NCBI GenBank assembly: GCA_002118135.1
Contig: BDIU01000160.1
Coordinates: 124,001 to 188,000 of the forward strand
Length of the DNA stretch: 64,000 nt
From: Trebouxia sp. TZW2008
Lineage: Eukaryota > Chlorophyta > Trebouxiophyceae > Trebouxiales > Trebouxiaceae
Direction: 5' to 3'
A program made the position numbers and the translations under genes. The notes beneath the pieces were generated by a model that worked only from the letters and a program-made list of their open reading frames with translations, was not told the origin of the DNA and did no database searches. Positions 35,101-45,625 of the stretch are shown here, piece by piece; position 1 is the stretch's first letter, and each line of letters starts with the position of its first letter.

Positions 35101-38100
35101 ATCAAGAATCTGACCAGGGGGTGCAAGGTAGGTGGACACGACGCCAATGTGGTGTGGATGTTTCTATTGTTGTGTGAGGTTCAATTACAGACTGCATCAA
35201 CCAAGGACATTGGGAGTCAAGCATGGTACCCCAATTGTGACATCAAAAAGTTGACCAGGGGGTTGCAAGGTAGGTGGACACGATGCCAATATGATGTGGA
35301 CATTTCTGTTGTTGTGCGAGGTTCCAGTCACAGACTGCATCAGCCAAGGTCATTGGGAGTCAAGCATGGTAGTCCTGATTGTGACATCAAAAAGTTGACC
35401 AGAGGTTGCAAGGTAGGCTTGAGACCATGTCAGCATGCTATGCTCTGTGCGTGAGAGTGTAGAATGTTCTCTGTTAAGTCAGATCGAACGTCACAGGCCG
35501 CAAATCAAGCCAGGACAGTGGGAATGTATGGTATGGTGTATTGACAAGGGGCAGGTACAGTTTTGGTTGATGCAGCAATGTCAGTATTGTGCCCACCCTG
35601 CCTTTGGGGTCACAAAAGCATTCTACAGTAAACTCTCTTTGTAAGGACACTCAATGTAAGGGCAACCTCAATGTAAGGACAACGCCATTGGTAACCGATA
35701 AATGCATTCCAACTGCAGTGGTCCCTCTGAGTAAGGACAATTCGATGTAAGGACAAATTTCTTGGTAACCAAAGCAGTTGTTACAAAGAGAGATTACTGC
35801 CTTCAAGGCTCCTGTTCATTGCCTGTGCATTCACAACAGCTTAGCCAATTGTACATGCGTTCACAGCAGCTGACCCGATTGCTCATGTATGCTGAAGTTT
35901 GTGTATGTTGATAGGTGTACTTCCCAGTGTTCCTTGAGGGCGCCAACTTGAGCATGGGGGACATGCACTTCAGTCAGGGAGATGGAGAGGTGTCCTGTTG
36001 TCCAGCCAATTCAACATGCGTCCACGGCAGCTGAACTGTGTGTGTGTATTCAATAGGTGTATTTCCCAGTGTTTCTTGAGGGCGCCAACCTGAGCATGGG
36101 GGACATGCACTTCAGCCAGGGAGATGGAGAGGTGTCCTTCTGTGGTGCCATTGAGATGTGTGCTGCCTACCTCACCCTCAAGTAAGCCTCTGCTCACTAC
36201 TGACAGCTGTCTGTTGCCTCACACAGTCTTTGAGCTTAGATTCTAGACCTCAGAGTTGGGATGGTCCGTCTGTGGTGCTACTGAGATGTGTGCTACCTAT
36301 CTCACCCAATCAAGTAAACTTTTGTTCACCCGTGGCAGCTGCATACAGCATCCAAGGGTTTAAGATTCAGACTCAGGGTCAAGAGTGTCCTTCTGTGGTG
36401 CCACTGAAATGTGTGCTGCCTACCTCACCCTCAAGTAGGCTCCATTCCAGTCAGCACAGCTTGCCAAGCGTACAGAGTCTCATGCAGCCTCCAAGTGCAT
36501 AGCACGTAGGCCAAGTTTGAGCATTTGCCTGAGGGCTGTTGGTCAGGGCATTTCCTGATGTCCAAGCAGCAAAGCCTACCCAGCAAGGACCAGCTGCTGC
36601 TGCTCAGGGATGGTCTGATCATCAGTATGCTATGGCAGTCATGCTTCGGAGGCTTCAATGTGGGGGAGATCAGACTAGACAACATCCGGACACCCATCAA
36701 CAGTCCAGCCATCCCATTCATTGTACCCCAAGCAGCGCTTCAGCCTATCTGAGGACTGTCGGTCAACATCTTGTAGGGGAGCAAGCCAAGTAGAGTTGCC
36801 ACAGTTGCATGTCGCAGCTGCAGCACATGCTGTCCTAGCTTGTGTGCCAGCTCGCACCACACATGGCTGGCCTGAATAGTCAGCATGTGTGTCACCTCAA
36901 GACGCACTTCTTATGCACGAGCCAGGTGCTATGCTTGTGTGCATGCACATTGTTCCTCCTGACAGGCTTGGCTGGTCTGCTGGATCACAAAGTCAGCTAT
37001 GAATTGCTGTTGACACCTGCCACGTCTGAGCATGCGTTGCAGTATTGATCTGAAAAGCAGACAACCTCAAAACCTGCTACCATATTGCACATTCAAGGTA
37101 CACCCAAAGTGAGATATCTCGTGCAATCTTTGCACAGGTGCTCAATCATGAGGGGTGGCATGGAACAGTACTTGACGCCTATGGGTCCCACCAAACTGCA
37201 CGTGAACCCTATTTTTGAGATCAGCCCCTTGGAGCCCCACTTTGCAGAGTGGCTGGTCTTTGAGGGTCTCAGTGTTGATGAGCACGGCCGCCAACATTTC
37301 TTGGATGCGTCAGTTGCCTTCAAGCGGGCTGTGCTGAACTGCATTCACTACCTGTCCAAGTTTGGCTACACTAAGGAACAGGTAAGGCAACACACAATGC
37401 CACTTTTTGGATGCGTCAATTGCCTTAAAGCGGGCTGTGCTGAGCTGCGTTTACTACTTGCCCAAGTTTGGCTACACTAAGGAACAGGCAAGTCAGCACT
37501 TCTTGGATGCGTCACTTGCCTTCAAGTGGGCTGTGCTGAATTGCATTCACTACCTGTCCAAGTGTGGCTACAATAAGGAACAGGTAAGGCAACACATCCC
37601 GCCACTTTTTGGATGCGTCAATTGCCTTCAAGCGTGCTGTGCTGGACTGCGTTGCTACTTGTCCAAGTTTGGCTACACTAAGGAACAGGCAAGTCAGCAC
37701 TTCTTGGATGCGTCACTTGCCTTCAAGCGGGCTGTGCTGAACTGCATTCACTACCTGTCCAAGTTTGGCTACACTAAGGAACAAGTAAGGCAACACGCTC
37801 TGCCACTTCTTGGGTGCATCTGTTGCCTTGAAGCGGGCTGTGCTGAACTGCGTTTACTACTTGTCCAAGTTTGGCTACACTAAGTAACAGGCAAGTCAGC
37901 ACTTCTTGGATGCGTCACTTGCCTTCAAGCGGGCTGTGCTGAACTGCATTCACTACCTGTTCAAGTTTGGCTACACTAAGGAACAAGTAAGGCAACACGC
38001 TCTGCCACTTCTTGGGTGCATCTGTTGCCTTGAAGCGTGCTGCGCTGAGCTGCATTCACTACCCATCGAAGTTTGACTTCACCAAGGAATCGGCAAGTCA

Positions 38101-39132
38101 ACACTTCCTGACTGCATTTGTTGCCTTCAAATGTGCTGTGCTGAACTGCATTCACTACCTGTCCAAGTTTGGCTACAATAAGAAACAGGCACGTCATCAG
38201 GCCCTTACGTGTTTTGCGTTGCTGAGCCGAAAGCCCGTTCACAGCATCTTGACTTATGGCAAACAGCAGCTGCACTGTCCCATTGTATTGCATCTCTCAA
38301 GCTGTTATCTAAATCGGAATCTTTGGTACACTGCCTTTGCTGCAGTGCTTTCTTGTAGTGATAGGCCAGTATACACAGCAACCAGCCTACATGCTGCGTG
38401 TATAACTTGTGCTGGTTGCGATGCAGATCTATTTGCTGCTGTCATGCTGTCCATGTGAGGGACGCGTTTCTGGCATTGTGGATGCACCCAACGCCTGCTG
38501 TACGCTTGCCATTCCTACTGCCATCTTTGACCAGGTACACTGCCCATGAAAGTACGCTTTGTTGGCTTTGCTGCGCGGACACTGTGTGGCATGCATGACA
38601 CTGGCAGAGCCTCCATTGTGTACCTAGCTGGCCCTGCTGAACCTGCCTAGCACATGTTTAGAATGGTAACATGAGTAAAACGGAAGCGCCTGTGCCCAGC
38701 TGTTAGCATGTACCTGCCAGCTCCAAATGCAGATATACGTGAATGCCTTGCGACAGGGCGCCTCTGCTTGCAGTTTGTGTCAAGCATACAAATGAGTTGT
38801 CGCAAGACTCATTCAATGCTCAAACATAGCTGAACAGGGCATGGTCCATGACTTGTGTGTTCATCAGCGTGTTGAGCAAGGCAGCTCTAGCATAATCATA
38901 AGCTAGTGCACAATTGGTGACTTTGAGCATTGTTGCATCAAATCAGGCAGCTTGAGTGAGGCTTAGTCCTGCTTGTGTCTGAAGTTTGAGTTGCCATACT
39001 CTGCAGGACATTCGCCCCTGCAAGGACGGACCCCCAGTGGGTCCCAGACTGATCAACCGGGGGGACTTGGCAAAGGCCAAGTATGACGGCAGCCTACCCC
39101 TGACCAAACCCACATGCAACGGCTGTTGTTGA
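32186..39132 (+). CDS. fmd: Formamidase / acetamidase (FmdA/AmdA family)
   Basis: Nine exons: 32186-32308, 32479-32592, 32882-33119, 33623-33775, 34711-34862, 36057-36181, 37138-37381, 38427-38534 and 39007-39132, giving 460 aa. The first exon is found only by reading phase (WEQEKKLHNRWHPDIP), and its ATG is the nearest in frame. Family hallmarks are DWTGGQIKDNDSAED, the LSGPIRVEDA strand, GGNCDIKNLTRG, FSQGDGEV and the late SGIVDAPNACCTLAIPTAIF. The enzyme hydrolyses formamide, or short aliphatic amides, to the acid plus ammonia, so a nitrogen-scavenging role in the cytosol is likely. Length fits the family (about 400-460). Introns hold the densest exon-copy arrays in the window and one MITE (intron 5). 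Which copies of exons 5-7 are used was chosen by phase and completeness. Confidence 0.92.
33215..33305 (+). repeat. Copy of the 3' end of formamidase exon 3
   Basis: It repeats 'gcatctattgctcttctcgc' and the preceding bases of exon 3. The donor context has become 'ccgggtcatc', so the donor is still possible but the frame is damaged. Confidence 0.75.
33838..34055 (+). repeat. Two copies of the 3' end of formamidase exon 4
   Basis: Bases 33848-33912 and 33980-34045 each repeat the coding end of exon 4 ('acaaggccatcactctggg...cccacttg') with following intron bases. The second has a TGA within the coding part. Confidence 0.8.
34262..34682 (+). repeat. Three copies of the 5' part of formamidase exon 5
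   Basis: Copies at about 34268-34412, 34438-34546 and 34576-34682 precede the complete exon at 34711. Each begins near a TGCAG or TGTAG acceptor and encodes ...GxLLGSMDKxxEE-like peptides. They diverge after 'actatcccagga'. Confidence 0.85.
34925..35425 (+). repeat. Four tandem copies of the 3' end of formamidase exon 5
   Basis: Units of about 125 bp each contain 'gacatcaagaatctgac' or its variant, end 'gcaaggtagg(t)', and are followed by the same intron words. Several retain a strong AAG|GTAGGT donor. Confidence 0.85.
35624..35799. mobile_element. Pogo-like MITE (copy 2), in formamidase intron 5
   Basis: A 176-base element is closely related to the one at 17709-17886. It has the same TIR (TACAGTAAACTCTCTTTGTA at the left, its near-complement at the right) and the same internal 'aaggacaattcgatgtaagg' word. 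It is non-coding and in the same orientation as the host gene. Confidence 0.8.
35905..36000 (+). repeat. Copy of the 5' part of formamidase exon 6
   Basis: Bases 35915-35996 are nearly identical to 36057-36140, including the ATAG acceptor. The frame then ends at a TGA. Confidence 0.85.
36250..36440 (+). repeat. Two copies of the 3' end of formamidase exon 6
   Basis: Copies at about 36262-36318 and 36385-36437 repeat 'gagatgtgtgctgcctacct' and the 'caagta' donor region, with substitutions. Confidence 0.8.
37400..38200 (+). repeat. Array of about eight copies of the 3' end of formamidase exon 7
   Basis: About 100-bp units each carry the last 80 or so coding bases of exon 7 ('gtccaagtttggctacacta' core) plus a donor. 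Two unit types alternate: one ends 'gaacaRgtaaggcaacac' (GT donor), the other 'RaacaggcaagtcagcaC' (GC donor). Many units stay open in the original frame. Confidence 0.9.
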
Positions 39133-40161
39133 CCTGATTTCACCCTTGTACATAGCCGACAAGTCTGTACATATACATTCAGCATGGCAAAGCCTTGGAG
39201 GCAGCGCACATGAGCCCAGAACTTGTCATAGATATGTGACAACGCAGGATGCAGCTTCAAAGTGTACAGTGTGTTGGCATGGGGTTTGCCACAATGCAGC
39301 AAACAATCGACCTTCTGAGTGCAGCGTAGGCTATGACAGCATCCCGCTTTTGCTACAAGACGTGAGTCGAGGTTTACCTGCTGAGTGGTGAGGCTGTGCA
39401 ATCTGACAGTAATGCTGCAAGTTGACAATGAGCTTAAAATAAGCTCAGTCATAATATGACTGTCAGGATAGCATGTAATCAAAGCATACCCAAGAAGCAT
39501 GCCAACCTCGTTCTGTGAGAAACTTGGGAAAAAGTCCTTTGGTGCTCAGTATCATCATGGACCCTTGCAGCCTCATGCTTTGAGCAATCTTTCCTGACTC
39601 CTTTGCTTGGCAATCAGCTTGCACTGAAGGCGTGAGATGTTGGCAATGCTGATGCTGAAGTCATTGCTGCAATTGACTGCAGAATCTGCTCTCAAAGCAT
39701 TTGCACACATTCCACACAAGTCAGTATCAGTGTGTTTCCTGGCTGTGATTGATGAGTTCACTGTTTAGGCACTGCTGCACGACAGCAGCTGCAAGCAGCT
39801 GGGCCCAACGTTGAGCACATCTTCTTTGCCTTACTGATAGTGCCATGTCAACAGCTATTTCCGACTGTGCCATTATTGCGCTGCAAATGAAACGGCTTGC
39901 TGATCGCACCATCAACAACGTTGATCGATCCGAATCTCTGCTCTGTGCAATCTGTTCCACCGGCCGCCGGTCTTGCGGACGCTAAACAGTGTACCCAGCT
40001 GCGGATTGCAGATTCGTGTCCAACTTGCACAGATACAGCTCGAAGAGCCCTGCAATCCTGACCTCAGCCATGCAAGCACAGTGCTAGTTTCTTCTCCACT
40101 TACAGGCTTGTCAAAGCTGTAAACATCGGCTGGGCTAGGTGGACTCGCACTAAACCTCCAG
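39133..40161. other. Spacer between formamidase and ERGIC3 genes
   Basis: About 1 kb, head-to-tail genes. No coding feature. A short palindrome-like 'gagcttaaaataagctc' lies at 39428-39444. Confidence 0.5.
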
Positions 40162-43100
40162 ATGGATGGGGTGTTGGGCAAGTTGAAAAATCTTGATGCG
40201 TACCCCAAAGTCAATGAAGATTTTTTCACCAGAACCTTCTCGGGAGGCGTGATCACTGTTGTCAGCAGCATAGTCATGCTGTGCCTCTTTCTGTCTGAGC
40301 TAGGTGAGCTTGCGTTGTATGGTCAATCGCACTCGCCAGGCCATTCATCATTGCATGCCAATCTTGAATGCTATGCCAGCTTATGCACCAATACAGCAAT
40401 CTACATCTCATTGAACCTACAGGCCTGTGGTTGAGGATGAACACCATCAGCGAGCTATCAGTGGACACTTCAAGGGGAGAAATGATGGACATTAATGTAT
40501 GTACCAAACGCTCTATAGTTGCTTCCAAAGCTAGCGCCAGCATTGTGCTGTGTGCTCTATGCTGCATTTAGACATGTCTGTTGTTGCTTGCTGCAACTTG
40601 ACAATACAATATATGGCGTGTTGTGTGTGTGTACGGACTTTCTGTTGCTTGTGGCCGTTTGACGATACATCTCACAAGTCGCCATGGGCATGCACAAATC
40701 TTCCTGTTGCTTGCTGCAACTTGACAATACATTCCACAAGTCACCATGTGCATGGACAGATCTTTCTGTTGCTTGCTGCAGTTTGACATCACCTTTCACA
40801 AGCTACCATGCGCATGGACATCGCTAGACGCCATGGATATCAGTGGAGAGATGCATCTGGACGTAGTGAGTATCACTTTCAGTCAGTCATGCTCTTGCAC
40901 CCTGTGCATCATTCAGCTTTCTGCGAGCTGCATCTGTTGCGCCGCCAAAACTGTGCCAGATTGGAAGCTGTATCATTTGTGCATTCGTATAATTTGCCAG
41001 ACTGCTGCATTTGCAGCATTTGGCTGTCTGTGAGCTGTATCTTTTGCGCAATCATAATCTTTATTAGACTGCTGCAGACTGCATTGTATACAGCTTTCCG
41101 CTAGCTATGTCTGTCGTGTAGTCACAAACTTTGCTGGACATCTGCAGGATCACAAAGTATACAAATGTCCCAAGCCATGTCTCTTGTGTAGGCATGGAAT
41201 GTGCCAATATGCTATCAGGACTACAATGTGTACACTGCTTATGCATAGCATAATTTTGCAAGGTATGTTTGTTGTGCAGTCATACAGTGTGCCAGATTGC
41301 TGCAGGATCACGATGTGTACAAAAAGCGACTGCGAGAAGATGGCACGCCAATTGACGATGGCATCAAGCACACGATCGGTCCAGAGAACATTGATCTCAT
41401 GTCCAAGGACAACAAGGATGAGAATGGGACTGTATGTGGCAGCTGCTATGGCGCTCAGACTCCATCACAGCAATGTTGTAACTCCTGTGATGAGGTATGT
41501 GCCTGCTCTTGGCTGACCTGTCATTGCTGACCCTGGCGACAGGGACCTGTTGGCAAGCAGTCACTGCCCTCTGCACTTGCTCAGCAGGGTGTTGCGCCTG
41601 CCTGGCTTTGCCTAGCATGATAGCCATACAGCAGTGCTGTAACTCCTGTGTTGTGGTATCTGCCTGCCACGCGTCATGCTTGCCAGGTTTTGCCCACACA
41701 CATTATAGCTGAGGCTGGCGCTTGGAAGCTCATGGACCTGTTGGCAAGCAGTGGATGCCATTTGTGAGCAGAACTGCTTAATCTGCCTGAGTGTCCCCAG
41801 CATGCATGAAAGCAAATGTATGCATGAGTCAAGGCAATTTGAGCATTAGCTATGTCCTGAATGTCAGCTGTCCTGATGCAACATGCATAGCGAACTGGCA
41901 TGCCTAGCCAGGCTGCCTGTACATCTGTCAAGCACTCAGCCTCAAGATTCTCTGCACAGTTCAGGGCTGTCAAGCAGCTAGTCAGCATATATCAAAAGCC
42001 GCTAGTCTTGCACACACTGTAAATCGTGTTGCACAGCCTGCATCTGGACCATACAAAGCTCATCCAGGGTTGTGGCCACAGTCAGTATGGTGCATGAGCA
42101 AAGCGCGATTCAAGCTGCAGTAAGGGTCATGATTGAGCTTGCACAGGTGAGAAGTGCACACGGCAAGAAATCCTCACAGCCCATGTTGCACAAGTGAGAA
42201 GTGTATGTGGCACAAAAGCCTTGCAAATGAGCTTGCACAGGTCAGAAGCGCGTTTTGTAGGAATTTCCGCTACAGCTAGGTTCTTGCAGGTGAGAAGTGC
42301 ATATCGCAAGAAGGGGTGGGCGTTCACGGACCCTCAGGGGATTGAGCAGTGCGCCCAGGAGGGGTTCAGCAAGGCTCTGCAGGAGCAGGCAGGCGAGGGC
42401 TGCCACATGTGGGGGGCCATCTCCATCAACAAGGTTTGCACCCCTCATGCTTGCAGCTTTCAACAACATCAACAATGTCTGCATCCCTCATGCTTGCAGC
42501 TTTTGACAGCAGCGCCGCTTGGTCATTTCCAGTAGGGAGTTGTGTGTCAACCAGGTCTGCATCCCCCATGCTTCCCAGCGCTTGAGGCAGCAGGCGGGGG
42601 AGGGCTGCCACTTGTGGGGGGCCATCTCCGTCAATAAGGTTTGCACCCCTCGTGCTTCCAGCTCCTACGGCAACACTAAAGCTCGTCCTTCCAAGACAGA
42701 AGTTTTCTCCTGCCATGAAGAACTACTTTGTGAGAGACTTGCCAAGGAACGCAGTGACTTGAGAAAGTTGACAAAGTAGGTGCATGTTGGTACGAGCCAG
42801 ACATTCAGCAAGGCTGGTGCATTCATCCCTTTGCAGTACAATGTATTTATGGTAAGGCAGGTAGACTTCAGACCAAATTGCAGTCCACACATCAGAGGCG
42901 AGTTCCATCTTTGTGCAGAACCTATTCTGCACAAATGCTGCTGTACAGAACTTAGCATAGTGACCTTCGGCTGATCTTTGCTTTGGAAGTGAGCTTCAAG
43001 CTGTTGTTGCAAGCAGGCATGCTGCTTCAAGCTCTTGTGCAGAAGGGCTTGAGGCGCCATACCTGTTTGCAAAGCAGCCCAAAGCTCTCACACAAATTTG

Positions 43101-45625
43101 AGGAAATGCAGAGATAACGGAAAGCAGGGCTGGTCAGAGATGATCGTGGCCATTTGGTGGAAGCAAAGCCCCGCAAACGTTCTCACAGTCATGGGGTTTG
43201 ATCTGTGCCCTCTAGCAGGTGCTTGGAGCTGATTCAGTCTCCCAAATATGAAAGCACAGACTGCACATTTGACACGCCTGCATGCTGCTGACTTGCTTGT
43301 AAGCAATTGACCTGAACTCATTGACTTTGTGAGTTTGGAATATGCATCTCAGATGCGCTGATGAGTGGTGCTGACATGCTTGTAAGCAAAAAGAGTACAC
43401 CGAGAACTGAACACTGCGTCATTGCTGTTGCTAGGTGGCTGGAAATGTACACTTTGCCCCTGGCAAGTCATTCCAGCAGGGCAACATGCATGTGCATGAT
43501 CTGGTGCCCTTCCCTGACAAGAACTTTGACCTGAGCCATACCATCACGAAACTGACCTTTGGCAAGGGGTACCCAGGGCAGCAGAACCCCCTTGACGGGG
43601 TCTTCATCAATCAGACCACCTCCACTGCGTCACAATCTGCCACTGGAATGTGGCAATATTTCCTCAAGGTGATTCCAGCTGTCCCTGTCAGCCAAAGCTG
43701 CAACAAGAGCAATGTTTCGCACACAAGGTGCAGCTGTCTTGTTTGTGATTGGCAAGGGGTACTTTGAGCAACAGAACCCTCTTGATGGGGTCTTCACTAA
43801 ATAGACCACCTCCACTGCATCACAAGCTGCCACTGGAATGTGGCAGTGCTTCCTCAAGGTAATGTCAGCTGCCCATCTCAGTAAAGCTGCATTGAGAGCA
43901 TTGTGTTTTACAAAGTGAAAAAAGCGGAGCTGTCCCAGTTGTGGTTGGCAAGGGTCCCCCAGGACAGCAGAAGCACCTTGATGGGGTCTTCATCAATCAG
44001 ACCACCTCCACTGCGTCACAAGCTGCCATTTGAATGTTTCTCAAGGTGAAATCAGCTGTCCATGTCAGCAAAAGCTGCAATTGGAAATGGAAACAGAGCA
44101 TTCATGAAGGAATGCTCACAGCATAGCATCCTGGCTGAGCCTGCTCCAGAGTTGAGCGTGGCTGCAGTGTGGCGTAGAAGTGCAGCTTCACAGATGTCCA
44201 TGTCTGCAGAGAGAGCTGACTGAAGTGTAAAAGCACAACACTGCAGCTATTGACATGTGTGATTATAGCTCGCATTGTTGATATTGAGGTTCTGTTCTGT
44301 ATCTGCTGTCATGCAACAGTCTTGTATGCCTCGTGTGCGGAAGTACGTGTGATGGTGCATGCAACTCACTTCCTCTGCCTGTGTTGTACAATTGGGCCCC
44401 TATGTTGTGCTATTGTCACTCTGTGTTGTGCTGTTGGGCCTCTGTCTCGCATTTTGTCACTGAGCTGTCAATGAAGTGTTGCGCAAAGTGCCTCTGGCCA
44501 TGTCTGCAGGTGGTGCCCACAATGTATAGCGATGTACGAAATAAGACCATCAATAGTAATCAGTATTCAGTCACAGAGCATTTCAAGCGGGCTGACATAC
44601 AGCAGGGGCAGAACATGCCTGGCGTCTTCTTCTTCTATGATCTCTCCCCAATCAAGGTGATTTGCAACTGCAGGCCTTGCAACAGTGTAGTTTGGGCGTT
44701 TTGCATGCACATTGGCTGCCTAGTTGTTTAGGTTTCAGGGTTCATTGACTGTGCACATGCCATCAGCCTGCTGGTCGCACAATGTGCATTGTGCGCTTGT
44801 CTGATCTGGAAATGCTGTGCTTGCTGGCACCACAGCAACAGTGGGTATGCTTACATCGTGCGTGCACAGTAAAACGTGCTCTGCAACACTCATACATTAG
44901 CAGATACGTGACAAGTGAGACACTCAAGTGTATGCGAGTCAAAGAGTAGCCCACTTTGTCAGCAACTGGAGACATCATGTCAGCATCTCTGCACATTGCT
45001 GCAATGTTACAAGCATCTCTATGCCTATGGTGGTGTGACTCTCCTCAGCTGTGCTGCCACATTGTGACATAGACTCCTGTCTGTCATGTTCTGCAGGTTC
45101 AGTATCGTGAAGAGTACAAGTCCTTCACGCACTTCATCACAAGCGTCTGTGCCATTGTTGGTGGCGTCTTCACTGTGTCAGGCCTAATAGACTCCTTCAT
45201 CTATCACGGACAAAAGGTATGCAATGCAATCAGTGAATCACCATGTGTAACTTTCAATCATTCAGTATGCCATATGATACGCAATACCATGTATTTGAGA
45301 ATATGAATCGCTGAGCTGCAGTGCAAATTGTGAAATCAGCATGCTGGCAATACTACATGGCATGCAACACGCAAGTGTTTGAGAATTGGCAATCACTGAA
45401 GACGAGAGTGTGGTGACTCACTGGATGTAACCAGTGACACAGCGTCAAGCTCCAGACATTTGGACTGCATGTGCTCTTTGCATTACAATTCACACACACA
45501 TGCATGACAGAGCATGCTTTGCGTTACAAAAGCCGAGCTTGTATGCTGGGATCACCTGACTGCCTGTTCAATGCTTTCTCATGCAGGCAATCAAGAAGAA
45601 GGTTGACCTTGGGAAGCAAATATAG
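40162..45625 (+). CDS. ERGIC3: ER-Golgi cargo receptor, ERGIC3/Erv46 family
   Basis: Nine exons: 40162-40303, 40423-40496, 40782-40865, 41306-41494, 42290-42433, 43435-43668, 44510-44656, 45097-45216 and 45587-45625, giving 390 aa against about 383 in human ERGIC3. Membrane segments lie near residues 25-48 and 350-372, with a large lumenal domain between. Family marks are LDAYPKVNEDF at the N-terminus, LDAMDISGEMHLDV, the CGSCYGA...CCNSC cysteine cluster, FPDKNFDLSHTI and PGVFFFYDLSPIKV. The short basic tail (AIKKKVDLGKQI) faces the cytosol. With its partner Erv41 it cycles in COPII/COPI vesicles and retrieves or exports cargo. All junctions keep phase. Introns 2-6 contain exon-end copies. 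Confidence 0.95.
40570..40780 (+). repeat. Three copies of the 5' start of ERGIC3 exon 3
   Basis: Units of about 65 bp ('ttgcttgctgcaacttgac...') lead up to the real acceptor at 40781. The upstream copies have CTGCAA, or lack it, where the real one has CTGCAG, so their acceptors are dead. Confidence 0.85.
41060..41300 (+). repeat. Copies of the acceptor and start of ERGIC3 exon 4
   Basis: Versions of 'ctgcaggatcacgatgtgta' recur near 41080, 41150 and 41215 before the true exon start at 41306. Confidence 0.7.
41615..41665 (+). repeat. Copy of the 3' end of ERGIC3 exon 4
   Basis: 'acagcagtgctgtaactcct' plus a 'ggtat' donor repeats the end of exon 4 (41467-41500). Confidence 0.7.
42130..42265 (+). 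repeat. Three copies of the acceptor and start of ERGIC3 exon 5
   Basis: 'gcttgcacaggtgagaagtg'-type words at 42138, 42187 and 42231 precede the real exon start at 42290. Confidence 0.75.
42435..42665 (+). repeat. Copies of the 3' end of ERGIC3 exon 5
   Basis: The best copy, 42580-42650, repeats 'gagggctgccac..gtggggggccatctcc' through the AAG|GTTTGC donor. Two shorter donor-region copies lie at 42470-42500 and 42545-42580. Confidence 0.8.
43740..44050 (+). repeat. Two copies of the 3' end of ERGIC3 exon 6
   Basis: Copies at about 43750-43862 and 43948-44048 repeat the last 110 coding bases and donor of exon 6, with TGA/TAG or deletions inside. Confidence 0.85.

Noticed and set aside
37407..37883. 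158-codon open frame read through the formamidase exon 7 array
   Set aside because: It is an open frame made of repeated exon ends and intron pieces; units carry donors in the middle. It is a by-product of the array, not an independent gene.
34262..38200. Regular repeats with near-constant spacing resembling a CRISPR array
   Set aside because: Units are exon-derived, long, diverged and contain no unique spacers; the genome is eukaryotic.
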